A DNA stretch of 64,000 nucleotides, taken from the NCBI GenBank assembly GCA_017622575.1, contig JAGAQU010000064.1, forward strand, positions 23,773 to 87,772, given 5' to 3'. The position numbers and the translations under genes were made by a program. A model generated the notes under the pieces. It searched no databases, had not been told where the DNA came from, and saw only the letters and a program-made list of their open reading frames with translations. Each line of letters starts with the position of its first letter. Positions within the stretch are counted from its first letter, which is position 1. Of this stretch, positions 1 through 8,194 are shown piece by piece. This DNA comes from Lachnospiraceae bacterium. GTDB taxonomy: Bacteria > Bacillota > Clostridia > Lachnospirales > Lachnospiraceae.

Positions 1-203
1 AAGAAACGCTGTATACAGGTGGAACCGGCAAAGAGGATACCCCGTTTGTAAAGAAGGTAATCTATCCGAAGATTGAAGGAGTGGTGGTCTGTGCCCAGGG
101 GGGAGGAAATGCAACTGTAAATAAAAATATAACAGAAGCAATTCAGGTATTATTCGGTATAGATGTACATAAAATTAAAGTAATCAAAATGAGTTCCAGA
201 TAA
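1..203 (+). CDS. spoIIIAG: SpoIIIAG, stage III sporulation protein (C-terminal part)
   Basis: Open at the left edge; the frame beginning at base 3 runs to the TAA at 201-203. The visible 66 residues contain PKIEGVVVCAQGGGNATV followed by an amphipathic stretch ending in KIKVIKMSSR, the usual end of SpoIIIAG. SpoIIIAG forms part of the SpoIIIA-SpoIIQ channel between mother cell and forespore. spoIIIAH follows 14 bases later, as expected for the last two genes of the spoIIIA operon. The N-terminal part lies outside the window. Confidence 0.85.
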   Translation, partial: ETLYTGGTGKEDTPFVKKVIYPKIEGVVVCAQGGGNATVNKNITEAIQVLFGIDVHKIKVIKMSSR

Positions 204-217
204 AGGAGACTTAAGCT

Positions 218-949
218 TTGAAAAATATGGTGAAAAAGAATCAAATTATGATTACGGCACTGGCAATTATGATTGCGGTGGCTGGTTACCTGAACTTTGC
301 AGGAACCAAGATTACGGATGAGGAAATTATGACAACAGGAGCCGATTCTGCGGTGATTTCAAATGGAATCTCTGAGGTGACAGATGATACAGATGTGGCA
401 GCTATGTTTGAAATATCGGATGAGGATATGGAACAGGCAGAAAGCTATGATATTGAAAGCATGGATTCTGAAGTGATTACTGACCAGGAAAATTATCTTG
501 AGGAATCCATGGGAGATACCATGGCTGAAATGACAGAGGAACAGATTTCTGAGACGGGAACACCGGGAGAGGCCGTATTTACAACTTCTGAGAACGTGGA
601 TACCTTATCGGGAGCAAAGCTTATGAAAGAGCAGGTACGCGCAAAAAACAAGGAAACCCTGCTTGAAATCATTAACAATGTAAATATCAGTGAAGAGCAG
701 AAGCAGGAAGCCATTGACGGTATGATTGCTTTGACTGATATCGCCGAAAAGGAAACTGCAGCAGAAATTTTGCTGGAAGCAAAGGGATTTGATGATGTGG
801 TGGTCAGCATTACGGACGGTATGGTGGATGTAGTCGTAAACACGGCGGAGTTATCTGAGGCACAGCGCGCCCAGATTGAGGATATTGTGGTACGGAAAAC
901 AGGTATTTCGGCAGAAAATATTGTGATCAGCACTACTACAGAAGGATAA
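218..949 (+). CDS. spoIIIAH: SpoIIIAH, stage III sporulation protein
   Basis: A 243-residue protein starting at TTG 218, with AAAGGAG about 9 bases upstream. Residues 9-28 form one membrane segment. A long acidic low-complexity linker follows (about residues 33-120), then a C-terminal domain of about 115 residues rich in alternating helix and strand, which is the ring-forming YscJ/FliF-like domain of this family. SpoIIIAH sits in the mother-cell membrane and pairs with forespore SpoIIQ. Order and spacing after spoIIIAG support the call. The acidic linker is longer than in the Bacillus protein. Confidence 0.88.
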   Translation: MKNMVKKNQIMITALAIMIAVAGYLNFAGTKITDEEIMTTGADSAVISNGISEVTDDTDVAAMFEISDEDMEQAESYDIESMDSEVITDQENYLEESMGDTMAEMTEEQISETGTPGEAVFTTSENVDTLSGAKLMKEQVRAKNKETLLEIINNVNISEEQKQEAIDGMIALTDIAEKETAAEILLEAKGFDDVVVSITDGMVDVVVNTAELSEAQRAQIEDIVVRKTGISAENIVISTTTEG

Positions 950-994
950 AATGTGGTATCCTATACTGGTATACAGAAAGAGAGGGATACGTAA

Positions 995-2146
995 ATGAAA
1001 AGAGTTTTTTTGATCGTGCTTGACAGTGTGGGAATCGGAGCCATGGATGACGCAGCAGAATTTGGAGATGCAGGATGCAATACTTTAAAGTCGGCTTCCG
1101 GGAGCTCCTGTTTCCATATGCCCAATATGGAAAAACTGGGATTATTTAACATTGACGGAATAGATTGGAAACAGGGAACAAAAGATCCACTTGCGGTTTA
1201 CGGAAGAATGAAGGAGGCATCAAGGGGAAAGGATACAACCATCGGACATTGGGAAATTGCGGGAATTATTTCTGAAAATCCATTGCCGGTATATCCGAAT
1301 GGATTTCCTGAGGAGGTTTTAAAGCCTTTTCGCGAAATGACGGGACGGGGTGTCCTGTGTAACAAACCCTATTCGGGGACCGAAGTGATAAAGGATTACG
1401 GGGATGAACACGTAAAGACAGGAGATTTGATCGTCTATACTTCCGCGGACAGTGTTTTCCAGATCGCTGCGCATGAGGATGTTGTTCCTGTGGATACCTT
1501 ATACAGTTACTGTGAGATGGCCAGAAATCTGCTCACGGGCAAACACAGCGTGGGCAGAGTGATCGCCAGGCCCTTTACGGGAACAAGCGGCAACTATACC
1601 CGTACTCCGAGGCGTCATGACTATTCGCTTCTGCCGCCCGCAAAAACGATGCTGGATCTGATAAAGGCAGCGGGAAAAGAAGTGATCGGCGTGGGAAAGA
1701 TCAGGGATATTTTTGCAGGCCAGGGTATTACTTCCTACACCTACACCAAAGGAAATACGGAGGGGATTCAGAAGACCCTTGCGTATATGGATCAGGATTT
1801 TGAGGGACTGTGCTTTGTAAATCTTGTAGATTATGATATGCTTTACGGACACAGAAATGATATTGAAGGTTACGGAAGAGCACTTACGGAATTTGACGAG
1901 GCCCTTCCTGCAATGCTGGCAAAACTGAAGGATGACGATGTGCTGATGATCACGGCAGATCACGGCTGTGATCCGGGCTACACATCGTCCACGGATCATT
2001 CCAGAGAGTATACACCTTTTATCATGTATGGGAAGAAAATCAGTCCTGTAAATCTGGGGACAAGAGAAACCTTTGCAGATATAGGGGCAACTGTGTTAAA
2101 ATGTTTAGATGTGCCGGGTAAGATAGCTGGAACACCGGTGATATAA
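995..2146 (+). CDS. deoB: Phosphopentomutase
   Basis: A 383-residue alkaline-phosphatase-superfamily enzyme interconverting ribose-1-phosphate (or deoxyribose-1-phosphate) and the 5-phosphate, in nucleoside salvage. The N-terminus has the metal-binding LDSVGIGAMDDA (Asp10). The phosphoacceptor region KGKDTTIGHWE-like lies near residue 85. The C-terminal metal ligands are in TADHGCDPGY and DHSREYTP (about residues 320-342). Length is normal for DeoB. An AGAGGGATACGTAA leader precedes ATG 995. It stands between the spoIIIA operon and prfC, and no other deo gene is visible nearby. Confidence 0.95.
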   Translation: MKRVFLIVLDSVGIGAMDDAAEFGDAGCNTLKSASGSSCFHMPNMEKLGLFNIDGIDWKQGTKDPLAVYGRMKEASRGKDTTIGHWEIAGIISENPLPVYPNGFPEEVLKPFREMTGRGVLCNKPYSGTEVIKDYGDEHVKTGDLIVYTSADSVFQIAAHEDVVPVDTLYSYCEMARNLLTGKHSVGRVIARPFTGTSGNYTRTPRRHDYSLLPPAKTMLDLIKAAGKEVIGVGKIRDIFAGQGITSYTYTKGNTEGIQKTLAYMDQDFEGLCFVNLVDYDMLYGHRNDIEGYGRALTEFDEALPAMLAKLKDDDVLMITADHGCDPGYTSSTDHSREYTPFIMYGKKISPVNLGTRETFADIGATVLKCLDVPGKIAGTPVI

Positions 2147-2177
2147 AATACAGGAAGATGATTTGGAGGAACTATAC

Positions 2178-3770
2178 GTGGGAAATTATGACCAGGAAAT
2201 AAACAGAAGGCGTACCTTTGCCATTATATCGCACCCCGATGCGGGAAAAACCACTCTCACCGAGAAATTTCTTTTATACGGCGGCGCCATTAATCTGGCA
2301 GGAAGTGTGAAGGGAAAGGCAACTGCCAGACATGCGGTCTCTGACTGGATGGAAATTGAGAAGGAAAGAGGTATTTCTGTTACTTCCTCTGTGCTTCAGT
2401 TTGAATATGACGGATTCTGTATCAATATTCTGGATACACCGGGACATCAGGACTTCTCGGAGGATACCTATAGGACTTTGATGGCTGCGGATTCCGCAGT
2501 CATGGTTATTGATGCCTCTAAAGGTGTAGAAGCGCAGACAAGAAAGTTGTTTAAGGTCTGTGTGATGCGCAAAATACCGATCTTTACTTTTATCAATAAA
2601 ATGGACAGGGATGCCAACGATACCTTTGAACTACTGGATGAGATTGAAAAGGAGCTTGGAATCGCTACCTGCCCCGTCAACTGGCCTATCGGATCCGGTA
2701 AACGGTTTAAAGGCGTTTATGACAGAAAAAAGGAATGCGTGATCACATTCTCCGATACGGAGAAGGGAACAAAGGAAGGAGAGACAACGATCATTCCTGT
2801 TTCCGAAGAAGAAAAGCTGTTATCGGCCATCGGAGAAGAGGCAAAGGATACACTTTTTGAGGAAATTGAACTTTTGGATGGCGCCAGTGCGGAATTTGAC
2901 CTCGAAAAGGTGCAGGCAGGGGAGCTTACACCTGTATTTTTCGGTTCCGCTCTGACGAATTTCGGCGTGGAATTCTTTTTACAGCATTTCCTTGAGATGA
3001 CGACCACACCTCTTCCGAGAAAGTCCGATATCGGGTTGATTTCTCCTACGGAAAACGAGTTTTCAGCATTTGTTTTTAAAATTCAGGCAAATATGAATAA
3101 GGCACACAGAGACAGAATTGCATTTATGCGAATCTGTTCCGGAAAATATGAAGCCAGCATGGAAGTGAAGCATGTGCAAGGGGGAAAAGTGATGAGACTT
3201 TCCCAGCCCCAGCAGATCATGGCCAGCGAGAGAAAAATTCTGGAAGAAGCATATGCAGGGGATATTATCGGAGTGTTCGATCCCGGCATTTTTTCCATTG
3301 GGGATACGCTATGCATGCCGAAAGAGCAGTATAAGTATGAGGGAATCCCTACCTTTGCACCGGAGCATTTTGCCAGAGTAAGACAGATTGATACCATGAA
3401 AAGAAAGCAGTTTGTCAAGGGAATCACCCAGATTGCTCAGGAGGGTGCAATTCAGATTTTTCAGGAATTCAACACCGGTATGGAAGAAATCATCGTAGGC
3501 GTTGTGGGTGTACTGCAGTTTGATGTGCTAAAGTACAGGCTAGAAAATGAATATAATGTGGAGATCAAATTGGAGCCTCTGCCCTATGAGCATATCAGAT
3601 GGATTGAAAATAAGGATATTGATCTGACAAAACTGACAGGTACATCCGATATGAAGAAGATAAAGGATTTAAAAGGGAATCCGTTACTGTTGTTTATCAA
3701 TGCATGGAGTATAGGTATGACCTTAGACAGGAACAAAGACCTTGTACTTTCTGAGTTTGGACGTGATTAA
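2178..3770 (+). CDS. prfC: Peptide chain release factor 3 (RF3)
   Basis: Translational GTPase that recycles RF1/RF2 from the ribosome. The G1 motif SHPDAGKT is near residue 18, the switch II motif DTPGHQDF near residue 85, and NKMD about residue 139. The elongation-factor-like domains II and III follow (about 530 residues, family-normal). I place the start at GTG 2178, because GGAGG at 2165-2169 is a perfect ribosome binding site 8 bases upstream. An in-frame TTG at 2163 would put the Shine-Dalgarno inside the gene. The next gene starts on the base after the stop codon. Confidence 0.95.
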   Translation: MGNYDQEINRRRTFAIISHPDAGKTTLTEKFLLYGGAINLAGSVKGKATARHAVSDWMEIEKERGISVTSSVLQFEYDGFCINILDTPGHQDFSEDTYRTLMAADSAVMVIDASKGVEAQTRKLFKVCVMRKIPIFTFINKMDRDANDTFELLDEIEKELGIATCPVNWPIGSGKRFKGVYDRKKECVITFSDTEKGTKEGETTIIPVSEEEKLLSAIGEEAKDTLFEEIELLDGASAEFDLEKVQAGELTPVFFGSALTNFGVEFFLQHFLEMTTTPLPRKSDIGLISPTENEFSAFVFKIQANMNKAHRDRIAFMRICSGKYEASMEVKHVQGGKVMRLSQPQQIMASERKILEEAYAGDIIGVFDPGIFSIGDTLCMPKEQYKYEGIPTFAPEHFARVRQIDTMKRKQFVKGITQIAQEGAIQIFQEFNTGMEEIIVGVVGVLQFDVLKYRLENEYNVEIKLEPLPYEHIRWIENKDIDLTKLTGTSDMKKIKDLKGNPLLLFINAWSIGMTLDRNKDLVLSEFGRD

Positions 3771-4961
3771 ATGAAGAACAAATGGATCCTTCCGGTCCTG
3801 ACAGCGATTCTCCTGCTTTCGGGTTGTGGAGGTAATACATCTGATTTTGAAAATGTTCCCGAAGTGACAATAGAAGAGCAGCCTGAAGAGGAAAAAATTC
3901 CTGACCCATCTGAGATGCCCTCTGACATGGCGGAACATCTCAAGCAGAAACAGACGGGACATTTCTATTTTGATCAACTGAATAGTGAAGAGCAGACGAT
4001 ATATGTTGAAATTCTGAATATACTCCTGGATTTTCAGGATGGAGTTGCTTTATCGTGTCTGGAAACGGATAAGATTGAAAGAGCGTTTCAGTATGTACTC
4101 AACGATCATCCGGAAATTTTTTATGTGGAAGGATATACCTTTACCAGATATACTCTGGGCGAGGAAGTAAAGAAAATTACGTTTTCCGGTACCTATAACA
4201 TGGAGCAGGAAGAGGCAAAGCAGAGGCAGTTTCAGATAGAGGAATATGCGAAGGAATGTCTTTCGGGTGTTACGAACGACATGGATCAGTATGAGATTGT
4301 AAAATATATCTATGAGTATATTATTGAGCGGACGGAGTATGATGCCGGGGCTCCCGACAATCAGAATATCTGCTCGGTGTTTATCGGCGGACGGAGCGTG
4401 TGTCAGGGATATGCCAAGGCAACCCAGTATCTGCTCAGTGAGGCAGGGATTGAAGCTACGCTGGTAATGGGACGTGTTTTTGGCGGAGAAGGACATGCCT
4501 GGAATCTTGTAAAGCTTGACGGAAACTGGTACTTTGTGGATACCACCTGGGGAGATGCTTCTTATCAGATCGTGGAAGGCGGCGCAGAAGATTTTAAGGG
4601 AAGTATTCCTCCCATAAATTATGATTATCTCTGTGTTTCCACATCCCAGCTTCTGCGAACCCACACCATTGATGAGGGGGCGGCCATTCCCGTTTGTGAC
4701 AGTATGGAGGATAATTACTATGTGCGGGAAGGCAGATATTTTACGGAACTTGACAAGGATAAGCTGGAGCAGCTTTTTGAAAAGGCTTATGATGAGGAGG
4801 ATCATTATATTACACTGAAATGTGAGACGGAAGAAGTGTACCAGGAGATGCTCAAATATCTGATCGAGGAACAGGGAATTTTCAAATATCTGAATAATGG
4901 TGAAGGAGCGGTATCTTACGCAGAGAACAAGGAGCAGATGAGCCTGAGCTTCTGGCTGTAA
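3771..4961 (+). CDS. Lipoprotein with transglutaminase-like (cysteine protease fold) domain
   Basis: A 396-residue protein with a lipoprotein signal: basic start, hydrophobic stretch, and lipobox LSGC with the modified Cys at residue 19. A transglutaminase-core triad is readable: Cys211 in SVCQGYA, His242 in GHAWN, Asp257 in VDTTWG. Such surface proteins in Clostridia are usually assumed to be peptidases or wall-active enzymes; the substrate is unknown. The ATG follows the prfC TAA directly, so translation is probably coupled. The residues between the anchor and the core (about 20-60) form an acidic, Glu/Pro-rich linker. Confidence 0.8.
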   Translation: MKNKWILPVLTAILLLSGCGGNTSDFENVPEVTIEEQPEEEKIPDPSEMPSDMAEHLKQKQTGHFYFDQLNSEEQTIYVEILNILLDFQDGVALSCLETDKIERAFQYVLNDHPEIFYVEGYTFTRYTLGEEVKKITFSGTYNMEQEEAKQRQFQIEEYAKECLSGVTNDMDQYEIVKYIYEYIIERTEYDAGAPDNQNICSVFIGGRSVCQGYAKATQYLLSEAGIEATLVMGRVFGGEGHAWNLVKLDGNWYFVDTTWGDASYQIVEGGAEDFKGSIPPINYDYLCVSTSQLLRTHTIDEGAAIPVCDSMEDNYYVREGRYFTELDKDKLEQLFEKAYDEEDHYITLKCETEEVYQEMLKYLIEEQGIFKYLNNGEGAVSYAENKEQMSLSFWL

Positions 4962-4998
4962 ATTTTACCTGTTTAGTCTATGCAAAAACTTCAATTTT

Positions 4999-5007
4999 TG
5001 GTATGAT
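4999..5007 (+). promoter_or_regulatory. Extended -10 promoter element for the asp23-nusB operon
   Basis: TGGTATGAT matches an extended -10 (TG-N-TATGAT), 40 bases before the asp23 ATG. No good -35 hexamer is seen at the expected distance, which is typical of extended -10 promoters. It would start the long co-directional run through recN. Confidence 0.5.
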
Positions 5008-5047
5008 AAAACAATAGATAATTGATAGATAAGAAAGGAAATTTATC

Positions 5048-5431
5048 ATGGAAAAGACATTGGAACAGAACACATATGTATTGCAGGAAGATGACGACTT
5101 CGGCACAGTGAAGATTGCCGATGACGTAGTTGCATCAATCGCCGGTATTGCAGCCACGGAGGTAGAAGGTGTGGTTTCCATGGCAGGCAACATTGGCAAT
5201 GAGTTAAAGAGCAAGATGGGTGTGAAGAACCTGGCGAAAGGTGTAAAGGTGGAAGTGATCGGCAAGAGTGTGAAGGCTGATATCGCACTGATTGTTGAGT
5301 ATGGTTACAGTATTCCGGCTATCTCTCAGAAGGTTCAGGAAAAAGTAAAATCCACGATCGAGAACATGACAGGCCTCACCGTTACAGATGTCAATATCCG
5401 TATTGCGGGCGTAAATATGATAAAGAACTGA
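5048..5431 (+). CDS. Asp23/Gls24 family envelope stress protein
   Basis: A 127-residue protein with the Asp23 (DUF322) pattern: VKIADDVVASIAGIAATEVEGVVSM in the first third, GVKVEV and VKADIALIVEYG in the middle, and the ending LTVTDVNIRIAGV. In Bacillus the homologue YqhY lies between the acc genes and nusB and is linked to fatty acid synthesis control; here it also precedes nusB directly. An AAGAAAGG ribosome binding site precedes ATG 5048. Likely cytoplasmic and membrane-associated. Confidence 0.88.
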   Translation: MEKTLEQNTYVLQEDDDFGTVKIADDVVASIAGIAATEVEGVVSMAGNIGNELKSKMGVKNLAKGVKVEVIGKSVKADIALIVEYGYSIPAISQKVQEKVKSTIENMTGLTVTDVNIRIAGVNMIKN

Positions 5432-5450
5432 TAACAGGCAGGATAAATCC

Positions 5451-5849
5451 ATGAGCAGAAGAGAACTGAGAGAGCAGATATTTAAACTGTTGTTTCGTAT
5501 AGAATTTAATGCAAAAGAAGAGATGCAGGAGCAGGTGGGACTCTTCTTTGAAGAAGAGGAAAATCAGGCAGATGTGGCAGATACAGCCTATATTATCGAG
5601 AAGTTTCAGAAGGTTTATGACAAACTGGAGGAGATTGACACCGCTCTGAATGAAAAAGTGGAAGGCTGGAATACCGGTCGTATGGGAAAGGTAGATCTGA
5701 CGGTTCTTCGTCTTGCTGTCTATGAGATCATGTTTGATGAGGAGATTCCCACCGGCGTTGCAATCAACGAAGCGGTGGAACTTGCCAAGAAGTTCGGGCA
5801 GGATACATCGCCTTCCTTTGTCAACGGCGTGCTGGCTAAATTTGCGTAA
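5451..5849 (+). CDS. nusB: Transcription antitermination factor NusB
   Basis: A 132-residue all-helical RNA-binding protein with N-terminal SRRELREQIFKLLFRIEF and the C-terminal family signature VLRLAVYEIMF...IPTGVAINEAVELAKKFG, then PSFVNGVLAKFA. It binds boxA RNA with NusE (S10) in rRNA antitermination. It sits 19 bases after asp23 and 13 bases before xseA in one transcription unit, the classical Firmicute arrangement. Confidence 0.95.
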   Translation: MSRRELREQIFKLLFRIEFNAKEEMQEQVGLFFEEEENQADVADTAYIIEKFQKVYDKLEEIDTALNEKVEGWNTGRMGKVDLTVLRLAVYEIMFDEEIPTGVAINEAVELAKKFGQDTSPSFVNGVLAKFA

Positions 5850-5862
5850 GGTGGCTTTTTTT

Positions 5863-7056
5863 ATGCAGAATGTATATACCGTCGGTCAGATAAATTCCTA
5901 TATTAAAAATATGTTCTCCCAGGATTTCTTATTGCAGAACCTTTCCGTCAAAGGGGAAGTCAGCAACTGTAAATATCATTCCTCGGGACATATTTATTTT
6001 ACGCTGAAAGATGGGAAAGGAACACTCTCCTGTGTGATGTTTGCAGGAAACCGTTCCGGTCTTGCATTCCGGCTTCAGGAAGGAATGCAGGTAGTCGTAC
6101 AGGGCACTGTGGATGTATATGAGAGAGACGGCAAGTATCAGCTGTATGCAAAGAGCATAGAGCAGGATGGTGCCGGTGCTCTGTATGAAAAGTTTGAACA
6201 ACTGAAAAAAGAGCTTAGTGAGCTCGGCATGTTTGCTCCGGAGTACAAGAAGCCGATCCCAAAATACAGCAGAACCATCGGAGTGGTAACAGCCCCCACG
6301 GGAGCTGCAGTGAGAGATATCATCAATATTGCCGCGAGGAGAAATCCCTATGTGCAGATCATTCTTTATCCGGCCATTGTGCAGGGGGATGCGGCACCGC
6401 AGAGTATTATTAACGGTATCCGTGCTTTGGAACAAAAACAGGTGGATGTGATGATCGTGGGTCGGGGCGGAGGCTCTATTGAAGATCTCTGGGCGTTTAA
6501 CGAGGAATGTGTGGCACAGGCAGTCTTTGACTGCAGTATTCCCATTATTTCTGCAGTGGGTCATGAAACAGATACCACGATTATCGATTATGTGGCGGAT
6601 CTTCGCGCACCGACACCGTCTGCCGCAGCAGAGCTTGCGGTATTTGATGTGATGCTCACTGTGCAGAAAATAAAGGAACAGGAAAACATCTTAAACAGGC
6701 TGATCAGAAATAAAATAGAATGGAACAAAATCCGTCTGCAGACGTATCAGGCTAAGATCAAAATGAATTCTCCTCTGGGAAAGATCAGGGAGAAGAAGAC
6801 ATGGCTCCTTAATCTGGAGGACAAGCTTACGGGAGCCATGAACGGACAGATTACGGAAAAGCGTCACAGACTGGAAATTTATATAGAAAAATTAAAGGGA
6901 CTGTCTCCTCTGGACAAGCTGAATCAGGGCTTTTCCTATGTGTCGGATGAAGAGGGAAGAACGGTAACGGATGTTACAAAGGTTCATATTGGGGACAGAC
7001 TGCAGATTTATGTAAAGAACGGAAAACTATCCGCTGCTGTTACGGGAAAGGAATAA
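5863..7056 (+). CDS. xseA: Exodeoxyribonuclease VII large subunit
   Basis: About 397 residues. The N-terminal OB fold begins MQNVYTVGQINSYIKNMF and the catalytic core contains GVVTAPTGAAVRDI, VGRGGGSIEDLW and ISAVGHETDTTI. A long coiled coil precedes the C-terminus. The partner XseB is encoded 3 bases downstream. I chose ATG 5863, preceded by TAAGGTGG, because the frame open further upstream overlaps nusB and reads out of the family. The enzyme degrades single-stranded DNA in both directions during repair. Confidence 0.95.
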   Translation: MQNVYTVGQINSYIKNMFSQDFLLQNLSVKGEVSNCKYHSSGHIYFTLKDGKGTLSCVMFAGNRSGLAFRLQEGMQVVVQGTVDVYERDGKYQLYAKSIEQDGAGALYEKFEQLKKELSELGMFAPEYKKPIPKYSRTIGVVTAPTGAAVRDIINIAARRNPYVQIILYPAIVQGDAAPQSIINGIRALEQKQVDVMIVGRGGGSIEDLWAFNEECVAQAVFDCSIPIISAVGHETDTTIIDYVADLRAPTPSAAAELAVFDVMLTVQKIKEQENILNRLIRNKIEWNKIRLQTYQAKIKMNSPLGKIREKKTWLLNLEDKLTGAMNGQITEKRHRLEIYIEKLKGLSPLDKLNQGFSYVSDEEGRTVTDVTKVHIGDRLQIYVKNGKLSAAVTGKE

Positions 7057-7059
7057 TTT

Positions 7060-7272
7060 ATGAAGGAAGAAGAAACCTTTAATCTGGAAGAAGTTTTTTT
7101 AAAGCTGGAGGAAACCATAGCAGATCTGGAAAGAGAAGACATTACGCTTGAGCAGTCTTTCAAGGAGTATCAGAAGGGGATGGAGCTCCTTAAGAAATGT
7201 AATGAAACCATAGACAAAGTAGAGAAAAAGGTCCTTGTTTTAAACGAGAATGGTGAGACAGATGAATTTTAA
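7060..7272 (+). CDS. xseB: Exodeoxyribonuclease VII small subunit
   Basis: A 70-residue protein with the family pattern FNLEEVFLKLEETIADLEREDITLEQSFKEYQKGMELLKKC, a helical hairpin that binds the XseA coiled coil. It starts 3 bases after xseA and overlaps the ispA start, so the three genes are translationally linked. Confidence 0.95.
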   Translation: MKEEETFNLEEVFLKLEETIADLEREDITLEQSFKEYQKGMELLKKCNETIDKVEKKVLVLNENGETDEF

Positions 7273-8164
7273 AGAGGAATTGCAGAAAAAAACAGAACAG
7301 ATTGAGATAGTGATCAGAAAGTATCTTCCTAAGGAGGAGGGCTATCAGAAGACGGTGCTTCAGGCCATGAATTACAGTGTGCTGGCAGGAGGAAAACGCC
7401 TGCGCCCAATGCTGATGGAGGAGAGCTTTCGCCTTTTTCATGGACAGGGAGATGTGATAGAACCCTTTATGGCAGCTCTTGAGATGATACATAATTATTC
7501 TCTTGTGCATGACGATCTTCCTGCTATGGATAATGATGAATTCCGCAGAGGACGTAAAACCACGTGGACGGTTTATGGTGACGGTATGGCAGTGCTTGCC
7601 GGTGACGGACTTTTAAATCTGGCTTTTGAGACTGCTGCGGGAGCTTTCTCTTATGCAAAGGATTTTGAGACTTCAGGGAAGATAGCAAGGGCAATACAGA
7701 TTCTTGGAGCAAAATCGGGTGTGAGAGGAATGATCGGCGGACAGACTGCTGACATTGAAGCGGAGGACGGAAAGAATCCGCTCACGGAAGAACTTCTTTT
7801 GTTTATTCATGAAAACAAGACCGCAGCACTGATACAGGCCGCACTTATGATTGGAGCTGTTCTGGCGGGAGCTGATGAACAGGCGGTGGTCCAAATGGAG
7901 AAAGCAGCTTACAATATCGGAATTGCTTTTCAGATACAGGATGATATCCTGGATGTTACAAGTACCACAGAGATTCTTGGAAAGCCGGTTGGCAGCGATG
8001 AAAAGAATCACAAGCTCACCTATGTGACATTGAAGGGACTTACCGAATCTAAGAAAGAGGTGGCAAGGCTTTCGGAAGAGGCGATTGCTATCTTAAGTTC
8101 TTTTGAAAATAAAAACGAATTTTTACTTCAGCTGGTAACATCACTGATAAACAGAGAAAAATAG
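7262..8164 (+). CDS. ispA: Polyprenyl (farnesyl) diphosphate synthase
   Basis: A trans-prenyltransferase of about 300 residues. The first aspartate-rich motif DDLPAMDND lies near residue 84 and the second, FQIQDDILD, near residue 220; GGKRLRP binds substrate near residue 43. It condenses IPP with allylic diphosphates to supply C15/C20 precursors for undecaprenyl carriers and quinones. I prefer ATG 7262 (GGTGAG just upstream) to ATG 7250; both overlap the end of xseB. The following dxs makes this an isoprenoid pair. Confidence 0.93.
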   Translation: MNFKEELQKKTEQIEIVIRKYLPKEEGYQKTVLQAMNYSVLAGGKRLRPMLMEESFRLFHGQGDVIEPFMAALEMIHNYSLVHDDLPAMDNDEFRRGRKTTWTVYGDGMAVLAGDGLLNLAFETAAGAFSYAKDFETSGKIARAIQILGAKSGVRGMIGGQTADIEAEDGKNPLTEELLLFIHENKTAALIQAALMIGAVLAGADEQAVVQMEKAAYNIGIAFQIQDDILDVTSTTEILGKPVGSDEKNHKLTYVTLKGLTESKKEVARLSEEAIAILSSFENKNEFLLQLVTSLINREK

Positions 8165-8194
8165 AAATTCGACTTAAGAAAAGAAGGTATTTTT